A stretch of DNA of 64,000 nucleotides from Mortierella sp. BCC40632 (lineage: Eukaryota > Mortierellomycota > Mortierellomycetes > Mortierellales > Mortierellaceae). Both the position numbers and the translations under genes were made by a program. The notes under the pieces are model-generated. The model saw only the letters and a program-made list of their open reading frames with translations. It had not been told where the DNA came from and searched no databases. The stretch lies in NCBI GenBank assembly GCA_011634665.1, contig WAEK01000014.1, positions 602,501-666,500 of the forward strand, read 5' to 3'. Below, in pieces: positions 11,880-23,794 of this stretch. Numbering within the stretch: position 1 is the stretch's first letter; each line of letters opens with the position of its first letter.

Positions 11880-12534
11880 GTTTGGCCGTGGTTGCGGATG
11901 AAATTGGGGTTAGAGGAGAGGAGGAGGAAGAGCAAGAAAGAAGAAGAAAGAGGAATGAGAAATAAAAAGAGAGAGAGAGAGAATGCACCTTCAAAGGAAG
12001 GAAAGAAAGAAGAAGAAGAAGAAAAAAAGGGAGTGAGAAACAGAAAAGTGCATCAAGGTGTCCACATCCTCATCCCTAATGCAGTACATTCAGTCGATTC
12101 ATTACTCACTCTCTCACTCTCACTCTCTTCTCCAAGTCCAGCCCTGTCCTGTCCACGCGCAATTCACATCATCTAAACATTCACTAAAGAGAATGAGAAT
12201 GAGAAACATGTTCTTCTTCTCCTCCTCCTCCTCCTCCTCCTCTTGACACTGGAGTGAGTTTAAGCAGGGTCTCTCTTCACACACACTCGCCACACTGTCC
12301 CATTTGGCCCAGAGAAGGAAGACCACAATTATAGGCACCTCCACACACCTCCACCCGGTACTCGCCACATCTTGAGTCAGGAGTCGTTACTTTCTCTCTT
12401 TCTCTCTCTCTCTGTCTCTGTCTCTATTGCACAGCGAGTCACTCTCCATTCGTTGCTTTCCAGAGAAGAGAGGAGAAAAAAGAAAAAAGAAAAAAGAAAA
12501 AGGGTGGGCGCCCAAAGGGCCCTTCCACGTACGT
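10971..12534. other. Intergenic region, purine-rich, with long (GA)n tract
   Basis: This is the upstream region of the minus-strand GID-like gene (start 10970) and the 3' flank of the USP48-like gene (ends 12535). From 11200 to 12050 it is strongly A/G-rich on the + strand, that is pyrimidine-rich on the sense strand of the GID-like gene, with (GA)n at 11798-11876. CT-rich and CTC-repeat patches follow at 12100-12245 and 12385-12425. No credible open frame. Confidence 0.6.
11798..11876. repeat. (GA)n microsatellite
   Basis: About 40 uninterrupted AG units, one of the longest dinucleotide runs in the window, located upstream of the minus-strand GID-like gene. Confidence 0.95.
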
Positions 12535-14171
12535 TTACTGAAAGTCTAGCCAGTCGCCTGCGAGCCCCGTTCCTCCAAACCCCCCTTCGTCTCGCGGAAC
12601 TGGCATCACGTCTATGTTGACAATGTGTGGAGACAGTATCATTCAGTCAGTAAAAAAAAAAAAAAAAAAAATGTCACCTTTAGTATGGAATCCAAAAGGG
12701 AGAAAAAAAGGAAATCATGCATACAGAACAAACACTCCTCTTTGGGGCTAACTAGCCCTCTTTCTCCCTCTTTCTCTCTCTTACCTTGCATATCTCCCAG
12801 GCACTCCATCACACCCTCACCCTGGTCAAACGCAAACAAGTCCAATTCTGCCTTCGGAGGGATCTCCAAGTCGGCCATGGTCGCCTCGTTCTTCTCCAAT
12901 TCCATCGATCCAAATATGAGTCGTTGGTATAATGGAACAATGTCTGTCTTTTCCATGATCTAAGTGGTTCCAGGAAGAGAGAAGAGGAGAAAAGGGAAAG
13001 CATTAAGCAATGGCTTTACCGATTCTCACAGAGAAAAAGAAGGCTCCAGTTGGGTTACCTTCAACTTGAGATCCATAACCGTGTCCCATTTGCTGGTCAG
13101 AATGCTTATCTCCTTGAACCGCTTCTTGGTTGTCCTAGGACGCTTCGACCGTCGGGTGCCCCCTCCTCCCCTCCCCCTCCCCCTCCCCCTTCCTCGTCCT
13201 CGTCCTCCTCCTTCTCCTGTCGCAACTCCTCCCGAGATGGGGTTTTGTTCTGCTGGAATTGCCCCAGAGTCATTTTCACCTTCTGCTACACTCTCTCCTG
13301 GCGAGTAGACTCGGACTAGTAGCTTTGTGGAAGTATAGTCGAGAATCCTAAGGATGCAAACACCCGTACCCCCAAATAAAATAAATAAAAAAGAGAATAT
13401 ATGACATAAGGAGATTTGATCTTTCAATCATTCAATAGTAGTCCCCATATGCGAATCAACTTTACCTAGCTTTCCGACACGGTTGACAAACAGCAGGCAT
13501 CGATTCGATCGTGGTGGAAACGGACACTCCATCTTCACACAACGTGTCATCGGCCACTCTTTTCAACATGGTAATAGCTGGACCACCACCATACCTAAAA
13601 GATCAAAACGACCCCTCACAAAGTTAGCCTCTGGTTGCATTTGACCATTTCAGCCCCTAATAATGCGCAGAAAAATAAAAGAGAAAGAAAGAAAGAAAGA
13701 CTCTTACAGTGCTAAAAGATGACCCCACTCATCTTCCTTGAGAATCCAAATGTCGTCCTGACTTTCATAATCGACTATGTTGTTCATATCATACAGGAAT
13801 TGGCCATGCTGACAAAATAAATCTGTGTTATCAATAGTCCCTGGTCGATCGTTGGCCAAGGGTCGTTTCACAAAGCTAGTCCATTTTTTCATAAAAGCTA
13901 AAAAAGAACAAAAAGGTTCATTAGTGAGCTGCATCGACACGGGATTTAGCTGTGATAATCTGATGAGAATTGGCACGCTTCCCCTTTACATTGAGAGACA
14001 ATGAAATAAATCATGCCATCCTCCAGTTCTGTCATTCGGGGTCCTCTCATCAATATCTCGGATAGTTCCGTCTTTTTGTGTATGTGTGTGAAAGAGAGAG
14101 AAAGAGAACAGGAAAATAAGGAAGCGTTAGTGAAAGTGGAGACATCAATGAGGACCACAGTGATGACATTG

Positions 14172-14206
<35 letters not shown>

Positions 14207-15705
14207 CCTTCCATCATTTCTGCGAAGAAAGTAAATACCTTTTCGGATACAGCTCTACTCGCATAATCTTTACGGCACTTCAGTTGGGGCTTTTGTTCAT
14301 CTATACAAACTGTACACTCGACAGTATCTCCACCAGGCAAACCAAGTTCTCCAAACGCCTTTTCAAGGACGCTGAATGCCTAAACATTCACCCAACCCAA
14401 AGAAGAAGAGAAAAAAAAATTCCATTTTGATTAGGTGAGTCGATCCACGCACAATAGTTCATCAAAAAGGGAAGAGAAAGAAGTAGATAGAAAGAGAGGA
14501 GAGAACGCGAGCAAAAAGAAACGAACCGATTTGTTAATCAATCTTCTCTTGGTCTTGTCAACACTCAGCTTCTCGTGAGGACACAAAATATCCAAAAGAA
14601 ACTCTTGAGCAGTTGGTTTGGGATCATCTTGTACAGAACCATGCTCCAAACGGAACAATGGGGCCACCTTGAGCCATTCGTTCAACCAAGAGCGAGAAAT
14701 CCATGCGTGCGCTGGACTTCTCACACTCTTTGCCTTGCGCTCAAATTCTTCGATATCTCGGCGGTGAAAGAAATAGTATAGCTTGTCTACAGTACAAAGA
14801 GAGAAGGATATAGAGAGACAGCAGTTCAGATCAGTAGCGAATCTAGCCTCGTCTAGAGGAGAGAAATCCGGTTGCATGCACTTAATGTGAGATTTCAAAT
14901 GCATTTAGTCCGCATACTATCTATAGAGAATTGAGAAGGTTGGTCTCTCAATCATTACCTCGGCACACATTTCTGGCACATGTGGCGCAAAAGTCATTCC
15001 TGGTAAGTGTGATATCCATCTGGAATCGGGTTTTATCAAGAAGAATGCCCATTGCATGCTTGAAAATGAGAGTTCAAAAAGAATAAAAAAACAATAACAA
15101 CAAAAAAGAGGATATTTTGGTGAGTCTCGACTAAATCAATCCCAAAATGCTTACTAGAGGAACTCCTTCTTCCCCTCCCCTTCCACTGCACTGGACGCTC
15201 GGATTACCTCGTTTACAAGCTTGCTCTTGGAAAAGCCCAATGGACAGAGTTTTTGATGTTGGCAAGTGATGCTACTGTTGTCAATAACAACCATATCCCG
15301 AGAGATCATATCATCAGGACTGGATCCATTCGAGTGTGGTTCGAGTTGTAAATATTTCTCGAGAGCCTCTCTTGCAATGTAACAACCACCTTGCTATATA
15401 TATAAAAGAAACAGTAGTCGTAGAGAACAAGGTTTAGATCTATCGACCGCTAGTCCATTTTTTTTCAGAGGAATATTCTACAGCAACCCAAGAAAAAAAA
15501 ATAAAAAAATAAAAAGGGGGATACCTGATCACTGGTGGCCTCCCAGTATCTATACAACTGTCTTCTCTCCTCTCTAGCCGCATTAAAGTTATTTTGGACA
15601 ATTTCTTTTCTAAGGATACATCCACAGAGAGGATTTGGTTAGTTCAACGAATTCATTTGCTTTAACTTTATACCAGTCAATTGAATGAAAGAGACGGACG
15701 GACGG

Positions 15706-15774
<69 letters not shown>

Positions 15775-16013
15775 TTACTCCGAAGCCAGCTTTTGGAGAT
15801 CCTTTTCAAGCAACGCATTGTCTTCGAGTACACACCGCAAAGACTCTCCAGGCATTGGGCTCGGTTGAGGAACCACCCCAACCGCTTTCCGTCTTGAATA
15901 GATTAGCATATACGCATTCTTGGAGGAGAGCATACTATTAAAGGCAAATCGCCCGAGACCCAACCTCATTTCCTCAGTCAGAAAAAATTAAATAAATAAA
16001 ATAAAAATAAACA

Positions 16014-16047
<34 letters not shown>

Positions 16048-18398
16048 CTCCCTTTTCACATAAACCTTACTTTTAACAGCTTTTTCCGAGTCGTTGGATG
16101 CCATTCTGGAACCAGGTTTCTTGGCATCTGACTTTGCCATGGCCTCGATGAGGTCTTCCGGATCAAAGTTGGCAGAATTAAACTCCCGAACATCTTCATC
16201 GTTCAACATGAACCATTTCTGGGTCCTAGCAATAACAACAATAAAGAACACAAGGCGTAAAAGAGCTTAGTTCGAGAGAAGGAGTGGGAAAGAAGAGGTG
16301 GGAAGAGGGGGGGTATCTCTCCCACTTTCTTTCACTTCAACTCCATAGAATTACAAAGGTTCGAGTCAAGGGGGAAAATAATAATAATAATCTAATAATA
16401 AAAGAAAGCCTTACGTTGGGTCCAAGACAAAGGCCACAAAGTGACCCGAGTAAGCACTGGGCCCACTATGTACGAGTACAGCCGACAAGCCGTAGAGGAC
16501 ACTTTGTTTTGGCTCCAAAAGGACACCCAAGTCGATCGCCTCTGGGAATCGGAGGACATCTTTGGATTTTTTCTTGGTCCACGTACTGCTGTCGTACACA
16601 AACCGCATCAACTGAATGTTTAATACCTATGGATAGCATGGAAGTAACAACGCGTAAGAGGCCATTTGCAATTGTAGTTGCAGAACAAAAAACAACAACA
16701 ACAAACAAACAGTGACACATACCTCTGGCAGAGCCTCGAATTTGATTTCGCGTGATGCATCTTGAAGGGAAGCACAGGTGGAGCAAAAGTATTGATCCGC
16801 CCCCTTGAGTTCCTCGGGCTCTACAAAGTCCTCCAGACTATCCATCAAGGTATTGTTGTCTCGAATATTGAGCATCAGTTCATAAAAAGTACATTCTCGA
16901 GTCGAAAGCTTCTTGCAACGACTGCAGGTCGTATGGTAGGAGTATCTTCCTTGAAACTAGGGGTCAAAAAAAAATATAATATGAACCGTTATTAACCACC
17001 ATTTGCAAGCGGGTGTTCCTTGGAAGGTGCTTTCGTCTTTCTCTTCTTTTTACATCCCTATCATGTTATAGCGCCCATCCCAGCCATAGTTCTTTACCTG
17101 GTTCTTCACAAAGTCACGCAGAAAAGGCTCATCCTGCAATTGAAGCTGACTATCAATCTTGGCCAGAAAAAGATTGCAAAATCTGAAAATAATAAATAAG
17201 CAGTTAGATGAGTTAGTCTTTACAAGGAATGCAAGAGCCTTTACTTTTTTGCAAGGGGTTGGGTTTCCACGTAGAAGAAGAATAGGAAAGGCCCACGAAT
17301 CCCACTGGTAAGGGATGTGTATGTGAAAGAGAAAAGAGTCCTTACTCTTGTGCATCCTGTTGAATACTCGTGTCCAAATTCAGCGACTTTACCAGCGCCA
17401 ATGGGCTGTACACGGTCCTGAATCCTAGGTCGAGGTAGATGAACAGCTGTTGTAGTTGTTGTAGTACATTCTAGAGTCGATTGCAACGCCCGGAGGGTAG
17501 GGGTGAAGGTTAGGATTTGTTAGCTTGATGTATCTTTCATATATATACATATTATCAATTGATAGTATCGCCTGATTAAGTGTTAAAAGAAGCAAAAGAG
17601 GAAGGGAGGAAAAAAAGACGGGTCTTTACCACACACTTGTCTCCCTTGGAAGCGAATTGGCATCGGTAGACACAATCCCGAAACACTAAATCATGGAACC
17701 ACACTTGCAATAGAGAATTGGCATAGCATGTGGCTCCAAGATTCTGATGTTTGTCAAGAAAAAAGAAATAGAGTGTCAGCCAGTCAGCCAGTCAGCTAAT
17801 CAGTTGTTGAATTTCCTCCGCCCCAGACTTAGTGTGTCAAAAGAAGAAGAAAATGGAATGGTTGAATTACCTTCATTCCAGCAGGTTTCTCCTTGGGTCG
17901 CTTGACAAGCTCTTCTGTCGACTCGTTGGCCTGGGATCCATAGTAGGTTTCGAACGCATCTAAATAGTACTATCCGTGGTTAGCTCGGATCGTCCGAAAA
18001 AAAAGGAGACTATTTTGATCGCAATAAAAGTTGCCCATCCCTGTCCACCTTGTGGATCAAGGATTACCTTCACTTTCCCACTGTGCTTGTCCAAGATAGT
18101 TTAGGCAGTGCGGATTGCCTTCCTTGCACTTGGCTTGATGACATGTCTTATTGCCTAAAGTATTGCTCGATCCAAGATCCTTGTCGCTTGGCGACGCAAA
18201 TCGGTTTTTGCAATAGGGGAATAAACGATGTTGACTCTCCGATCGAACCTCTCCCCAGGCATTCGTCCCACTGGCTGAAGCTTGGTGCTCCAGTCCATAA
18301 ACAGTGTTGATATGAGCCTCTGTCAGATCTTTGACTTCCTGTACGTCCTGGCCTATAAAGCGCCAGCGTTTTTCTATCTTGTGCCCTGAGGGAGCCAT
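12535..18398 (-). CDS. USP48: USP48-like ubiquitin carboxyl-terminal hydrolase
   Basis: Cysteine protease that removes ubiquitin; USP48 is largely nuclear in animals. Twenty exons join in phase to 1,085 residues (human USP48 is about 1,035): 18398-18068, 17959-17871, 17743-17630, 17470-17346, 17182-17098, 16956-16723, 16626-16415, 16225-16066, 15972-15779, 15609-15525, 15393-15208, 15058-14959, 14786-14527, 14379-14239, 14071-13990, 13897-13708, 13594-13466, 13347-13059, 12959-12785, 12611-12535. Landmarks: N-terminal CKEGNPHCLNYLG; catalytic Cys in NLGATCYANSLLQVW; QDAQEFCNLFLAKID; zinc ribbon CSRC...CSTC; catalytic His in SAYSGHFVAFV; LNDEDV; SKNAYMLIY; DUSP-like segments around ILCPHEKLSVDK and FVKRPL...LFCQHG; a GR-rich basic patch; a C-terminal ubiquitin-like domain; and a tail GGFGGTGLAG matching the USP48 end. 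Start chosen at MAPSG as in USP48. The 16066/15972 junction is the weakest (GTTTAT donor, short branch-to-acceptor distance). Confidence 0.93.
15709..15775. repeat. (GA)n microsatellite inside a USP48 intron
   Basis: More than 30 GA units directly beside the donor of exon 15972-15779. On the transcribed sense strand this is a (CT)n tract near the intron start. Confidence 0.95.
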
Positions 18399-18736
18399 TG
18401 CTGAGGTGGAAGAAAAAAAACGAAGAGTAATCTCCACAAGTCAAAGAGATGCCCGAGTCGTTGGTGGGAAAAGGGGTCAATGTCGATGATGACTGTAGAG
18501 AGATGGGCTTTGGGACGATGAGCCTTGAAGGAGAGAACTGAAGAGCTCCTGGAATCTATTCTAGGTGACTTGGGCGCATCAATGAGAACATTGAAAACCG
18601 AGTCATTAGGAGAACCAGAGGAGGGTGGTGGAGTGAGTCTGTGGGGTGGCCCTAGGATAGCATCTGAGCCACACAGAACATAATTTTTCTTTTTCTTTTC
18701 GACGCGAATCTTGCCCTTGCCCTGGTGCCTTGTGTT
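18374..18736 (-). other. Unassigned 120-codon open frame upstream of and overlapping the USP48 start
   Basis: On the minus strand a frame is open for about 120 codons between a TGA near 18737 and a TAG at 18374-18376. It overlaps the first USP48 codons in another frame. It has no internal ATG. Its composition is protein-like: KIRVEKKKKNYVLCGSD, LTPPPSSGSPND, SVFNVLIDAPKSPR and HLSTVIIDIDPF. It could be an unspliced leader exon, a remnant or chance. No clean GT donor links it to USP48. The rest of the 508-base gap to the M3 peptidase holds a T-run (18791-18823) and 3' flank. Confidence 0.3.
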
Positions 18737-18785
18737 ACCCCTTCATTTGTTCTATCAGACCATGCTCCGACACTGTCTTTGCAAT

Positions 18786-18825
<40 letters not shown>

Positions 18826-18906
18826 TTATATTCTCTAGAAAATACCCAGATCAACCAAGGGACAAATAGACATTGTTGATGAGGATGAAACCTTGGGACT
18901 CTATTT

Positions 18907-19748
18907 TCAAGGCTCCGTCAGGTATCTCTGGAAAGCTTCGGGGTTTGGCTCGCGTCCCAAAAAGTCCCGCAACAGTTCCAGGGGTTCGACATTGGCTCCT
19001 GGCGAGAGGACCTTTTCCCAATACTCACGTCCCAAAATCTCGTCCAATGCCTTGCTTTCGTCGGAGGACGATGACGGCTTGAACCGGGTATACAGGTCAT
19101 GTGCATGCATCTCACTCCACGCATAAACATAATAGCCAGCATCATATCCCATAGCAATATGATACAGCTGGCAAGCAGGGTTGACCCCGGGACCTCCCTC
19201 AATCTGAATCCCGACCAATGATTCTGTCATCTGCTTCCAGAGCTGGGGAACAGTTTCCTTTCGAGTCTTGGGGTCGATGCTGTGCAATTTCATATCAATT
19301 GCCGTGACAGCAATCTGCTGAGAAAACAAGAGACCTGCGCTGACTTTGCGCGATCGGACCAGTGACTCGATCAATTCATTAGGAAGTTGCTCTCCAGTCT
19401 TGTAGTGTCTACAAAGTAGGTAACAATAAGAGTCAGTCATTGCCTTTCCTTTTTTTTTCTTTTTCCCTTTAAGAGATAAGTAGATACAATTGGTTTAGAG
19501 TACGCTTTGATATAGGGTGTTGCCGTTGCTGTACCTTGAAAGACGCTTGAGGACAAGAGGCTCCCAGAGCCAGTTCTCAAGCATGATACTGGGCACTTCC
19601 AAAAAGTCCATCGCGAGCGATGTTGGGTACGGGACCGCAGACCAAGAGAAATTGAACAGACTGAACCGAGCCTTGTTTGACATGGCGTGGAAAACATGAC
19701 CAATCTCGTGGAAAAACGTGCGGACCTGATCAATAGCATGTTAGATTC

Positions 19749-19838
<90 letters not shown>

Positions 19839-20628
19839 TTTTTTTTTGTCTTCTTTGGAAGGATTTTGACAAGATATAAAAAGGTCGTTTACCTCGGTAT
19901 GTTTGAGCAACGCCGGTCTCTCTGAGGTTGGACGCGAAAGATTTCCGACATTGACCGCTACAGGAGAAAAAAAAGTATACAGAAACAAAGACAATAGGCA
20001 AGGAAATGGTCAGTACCAAATCCATGAATGGTAGTATGGTTGACCTGCAAGAATTATGATCAAGGGGATTCCCTAGTACCACTTACCAATGGGCAAGATC
20101 TGCTCTCCAGTCTCAGAGACTACATAACTGGGACGCAGAGGGACTACACACTGGTGAGAGTATTTGCCTAGATAAGGAAGAAACAGGTAAAATACGGGTT
20201 TAGTATTTTTAATCCCTGCTTAAAGACGGATCTTTTTTTTTTTTCACAAGAAAAAAATCTTATGCTCACCTGGGCGTGGAAACAGGTCTATAAAGAAAAA
20301 GAAGGGAAAAAAAGGTGTTGGTAAATCAAAGCAAGATCGCATGAATCATTTCCAAATACCAGGATGTCCACACTCACCAAGATAAAAGTATCCAATCTTG
20401 AATCGCTCAGGATCCGCCTTGCCTGCCTCACCCGCTTCGTTTTGGGCCTTTTGATCGTATACAGCAAAAAGAGTCACATCCTCTGCCCAATACTTGCCAG
20501 GAACCTGCTCAATCCTCAATTGGAAGATCTTGGAGTAGCTAAAGAGATAGGGGAGAAGGATAAGGAAGGAGCGTATTCAAGTCAGTTAATTCTTTCAACA
20601 GCCTTTTGCTCGGACGTCTCTCTCTCGG

Positions 20629-20659
<31 letters not shown>

Positions 20660-21841
20660 TGTTGCTGACTTACATGCCCATGATCTGGTCTCGAACATAG
20701 TCCAGCTCGAAATACTGCTGAATCAAATTGTTATCGACAGCATACTGATCCCTAAACAGAATCTCTTGATAGTACTTGACATCCCAGGCATTCAACTGTC
20801 CATCAAACTGATCCTTCCATCCACGTCGCTCATACTCTTCCTTCTTAAGAGTCAACAACACCTCTTTGTCACTATCCCGCTTGTCTGCAATCGCACTCAT
20901 AATCGTCTCCAGGAATTCATCCACCGCCTCCACACGTTGTGCCATGTTAATGTTGAGTTGATAAGCTGCATGGCTCTTGAACCCCAAAAGCGTCGCCGCC
21001 TCATGTCGAAGCTCAATTAATCGATCCACTCGAGGTCCATTCGTGTCAGTACAGACCTGACGGTACTTGGTCGCAACCCGTTTACGCGTCTCGGGCAAAG
21101 AGGCATTCCGACTAACGTTGAGAATGTCGGGGGTCTTCATGGTCACGCGATACAGTTCTTCCGAATCGCCATCCTTGGGAGTCTGTTTCTTCAACCCTTG
21201 AAGCCAAGCCTCCGAGCAACCTTCAAGTTCCTTGGCCGACAAGAGAATCTCAGTTGTGTCTTCGTTCAGAGCTCGTTGGAACTCTAGTTCGAGACTCGAG
21301 ATCTCATCCCGGGTCTGGATCAACTTGAGCTGATCATGATCCGAGAGTCCTGCACCATGACGTTCAAAGAGTCGGAGCGTATGTTGGTGAAGACGGTGGA
21401 TCATTGGATCATCTTCCTTGCTGACGTGAAGTTGTTGCAAGATCGTGTAGACATCCTGCAGAATAAAAATGAAAAATGAAAAAATACAAAGTCTTCATTA
21501 GCGTCCTTGCCTACCGAAGAGTGGTTGTAGTATTGGGTGTCAATTGGTCATAAACGAGCGAAAAGTGTTACCCTTCTGGAATGCAGTCTGTTCGATTTTG
21601 AAGAAAAAAAAATAGTGAGAACCATGGCGAGAAAAGAGAACGGGATAACACAGGGGGGAGCTTAACGCGATCCAAATTAGATATGCAAGGAGAAGAACAA
21701 GAAAAAGAAGAAAAGGCACACACTTACGCAGACCAAGCTTTCTGGAGAGCTTTCTTGGCCTCGGTCGAAGCATCGCGAACGTGCTTGTCCAAGTGCACCT
21801 AAGGAGAACGCCAAATGTTATTCTCTTGGTTTCAAACAAAG

Positions 21842-21872
<31 letters not shown>

Positions 21873-22155
21873 AAGATCCTTCCAGTTGGTGTGGATCGAT
21901 CGATCGAAGATGACCAGTCTTCTATCATACCATGGTTGGAAATGTGCACCGAGTCTGCAACGCAGCAGCCTCACTCTGCTGTTCCTGAAACTTCAAAAGT
22001 GTCTGTTGAACATTCGACTGCTGGTCCTTGGGCAAGGCCACGATGGCATCACCAGCATTCTGAAGGATCTGTTTTGTCTGAGCGACAATTTGTTCGAGTT
22101 GCTCCACCGACTCGGGGAGTTGGATTGGAGAGGATGAGGATGATGGGGAGGCCAT
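18907..22155 (-). CDS. PRD1: M3-family zinc oligopeptidase (thimet oligopeptidase / saccharolysin type)
   Basis: Cleaves short peptides, probably in cytosol or mitochondria. Ten exons join in phase to 703 residues, the usual M3 length (yeast Prd1 is 712): 22155-21931, 21798-21728, 21587-21572, 21455-20674, 20538-20378, 20287-20270, 20167-20087, 19957-19893, 19725-19535, 19408-18907. Family landmarks are the zinc-binding HEIGH in VRTFFHEIGHVFHAM, the upstream YFYLDLFPRPGKYSH, DFLEVPSIMLENWLWEP that provides the third zinc ligand, and GYDAGYYVYAWSEMHAHD near the C-terminus. Two exons are tiny (16 and 18 nt) yet have canonical borders, and only their inclusion restores the M3 pattern (RRDVY; DLFPRPG). 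The intron 19892-19726 carries a long (GA)n plus poly-A on the sense strand. No clear signal peptide; the N-terminus is Ser/Pro-rich. Confidence 0.94.
19753..19847. repeat. (CT)n plus T-run inside an M3 peptidase intron
   Basis: About 39 CT units followed by 17 T on the + strand, lying wholly within the intron between exons ending at 19893 and starting at 19725. Confidence 0.95.
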
Positions 22156-22778
22156 TTCAGAGAAGAGAAGAGAAGGATGAATGCCAAAAGAGGGAATGTA
22201 CTTTCCCATGCCTTTTTTGTTGGCGAACAACTCGTGAGAATTTCATACACACGCGACCCCTCCCTCTCACTCGCGGGAAACAAATTCGCAGTCATTTTTC
22301 TCCATCATTCCGCGTGATACATTACCAATTCTAGGTTCATTCCCAGCAAAAAAAAAAAAAAAAAAAAAAAAAATGGACTTCACACTTCCTCTCCACATTT
22401 AGTTTTTGTTTTGCCTTCAGGAATGCTCTAGCACCTTCCTGAACTGATGGTCCTAGAAAACGGTTCCTTTCTCCTCGAGGTAAAGATAGGTCATGGAAAG
22501 GGATACCTGTGACTTTCAAACTGGGATCATGAAAGGGATAGGTACTTCAAATGGTTGGCTCGCCACAACAAGAACTCTGGCTTACGACTTTGTCCTATCT
22601 AAAGGTAGGATACATACCAAGGGGAGAAGCTATCAACAAGGAGCCTTGAAGCAAGTGGGCGCGTGCGGATCAAACTAGGATGAGTCCGTTACATTCTTGC
22701 GAGCGGGTGAAAGTAACTAAGGAATAAGCGGCGGGTAGCTAAGGACCTACAAAAGAGTACATCAGCATAGATTCTGGA
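22156..22778. other. Upstream flank of the M3 peptidase gene; start of gene-poor block
   Basis: No supported gene. A poly-A run lies at 22350-22373. Two imperfect direct copies of a CATGRAAAGGGATA-type sequence lie about 33 bases apart near 22493 and 22526. Base composition is more even than in the GA/CT-rich intergenic regions elsewhere, which fits decayed coding sequence. Confidence 0.4.
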
Positions 22779-23102
22779 TTATGTTTCTGTTCGTAATCGG
22801 AGGGAATACAGACTGCTAAGTGGTTGTGATTTTGATGGAGAAAACACAACAAGCGGTAAGTCGTGCTTTTGAGGCGGAGTCGTTGGTATTGTCGTGAGTG
22901 TCGGAAAGATAGGCGCGGTAGCCAATATACCCCCTGAGGACGAAGTAGACTGAGGTGTTGATGCCGATATGGGCCATGAAACTGGTGCAAGCGTCGAATG
23001 TGGTGAAATTGGCAGGAGGGCACCACTGATAAGGATTGAAGCTTGTGGCGTGCCTGGGGAGGAAACAAGAACAGCAGTGGCCTCTTTAGCATATGAAGCC
23101 AT
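22779..23102 (-). CDS. Hypothetical Ser/Thr/Pro-rich protein
   Basis: A 107-codon frame begins MASYAKEATAVLV and is rich in Ser, Thr and Pro (TPQSTSSSGG, IPTTPPQK), ending SLYSLRLRTET. Composition resembles genuine disordered fungal protein, and the other minus-strand frame over the same DNA looks like an artefact (His/Leu/Arg-rich). I recognise no domain. It sits in the gene-poor block, so it may be a remnant exon rather than a working gene. Confidence 0.25.
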   Translation of the reverse strand: MASYAKEATAVLVSSPGTPQASILISGALLPISPHSTLAPVSWPISASTPQSTSSSGGILATAPIFPTLTTIPTTPPQKHDLPLVVFSPSKSQPLSSLYSLRLRTET

Positions 23103-23222
23103 ATGCGCATATGCAAGCGAGGTCGCATGTTAGCCGTCACTATTGACCATTGAATATCATGTGGCCACCTCAAAGAGAGTAACGTACTCGAAAGCCGACG
23201 AGTGCTTCAAGCGATTGCGACT

Positions 23223-23513
23223 TTACCAAGACATCCAGCTATGTGTTTTCAGTGGGCAGCCACGCCTTTTCTTTCGTGGCTCTACTGGCTCCAATGATGT
23301 CGTCGGAACGTCGTGACGAAAACAAGTCGGTGGATAAGGTGTAAGGTGCAGGCTTCGGCGATAATAAGATAGTTCTGGGTGATGTAAAGGCCCTTCTTTT
23401 CCAAGGCAAGGAGGATTGCAGTGTCGAAGCGCGTAGTTTTCCTCTTGCTGCATGTGACAGACATAATCGCCGACTCTGGCTTTCACTCGAATATAAAGAT
23501 CTCCTCCACCCAT
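23223..23513 (-). CDS. Hypothetical 96-residue protein with basic AT-hook-like patch
   Basis: The open frame starts MGGGDLYIRVKARVGDY and contains two Cys/His-bearing stretches (VCHMQQEEN, LRHCNPPC) and a basic patch EPRKKRRGCPLK that resembles an AT-hook without the GRP core. A GTAAAG donor overlaps the stop, so the frame might continue into the block at 22.7-23.2 kb. No family recognised; could be a decayed gene. Confidence 0.25.
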   Translation of the reverse strand: MGGGDLYIRVKARVGDYVCHMQQEENYALRHCNPPCLGKEGPLHHPELSYYRRSLHLTPYPPTCFRHDVPTTSLEPVEPRKKRRGCPLKTHSWMSW

Positions 23514-23794
23514 GATTTATCGACCGAGATCCTGGCGGTCATATCTATTTTCTTGGAGTTTGTGCGTATTACCATCGTATGATTGAAGACGCTCTCGGTT
23601 AAGAAGCGACGCTCTTGTGACAATTGCTACCTAGTTCACCACTACTCAAGTAAATACACGTGTGCATTTAGGTGTTAGACAATAATGCCATGCAGACCGA
23701 GCAAAGAGCGCGTTGAATAGATCACTCCATGCACTGACAAATATATGTTTGGACAAATGTGCTATAAAGTATCACTCTCCAGCCTACGAAGAAC

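Noticed and set aside
16340..16400. B-box-like GGTTCGAGTC in a USP48 intron
   Set aside because: No cloverleaf can be drawn, and it lies in an intron of a well-defined gene.
20018..20044. 28-base candidate exon (NHTTIHGF) in the M3 peptidase gene
   Set aside because: Including it breaks phase; joining 20087 directly to 19957 gives the expected family sequence.
22739..23173. 145-codon His/Leu/Arg-rich minus-strand frame
   Set aside because: The composition looks like an out-of-frame reading of the Ser/Thr/Pro-rich frame over the same DNA.
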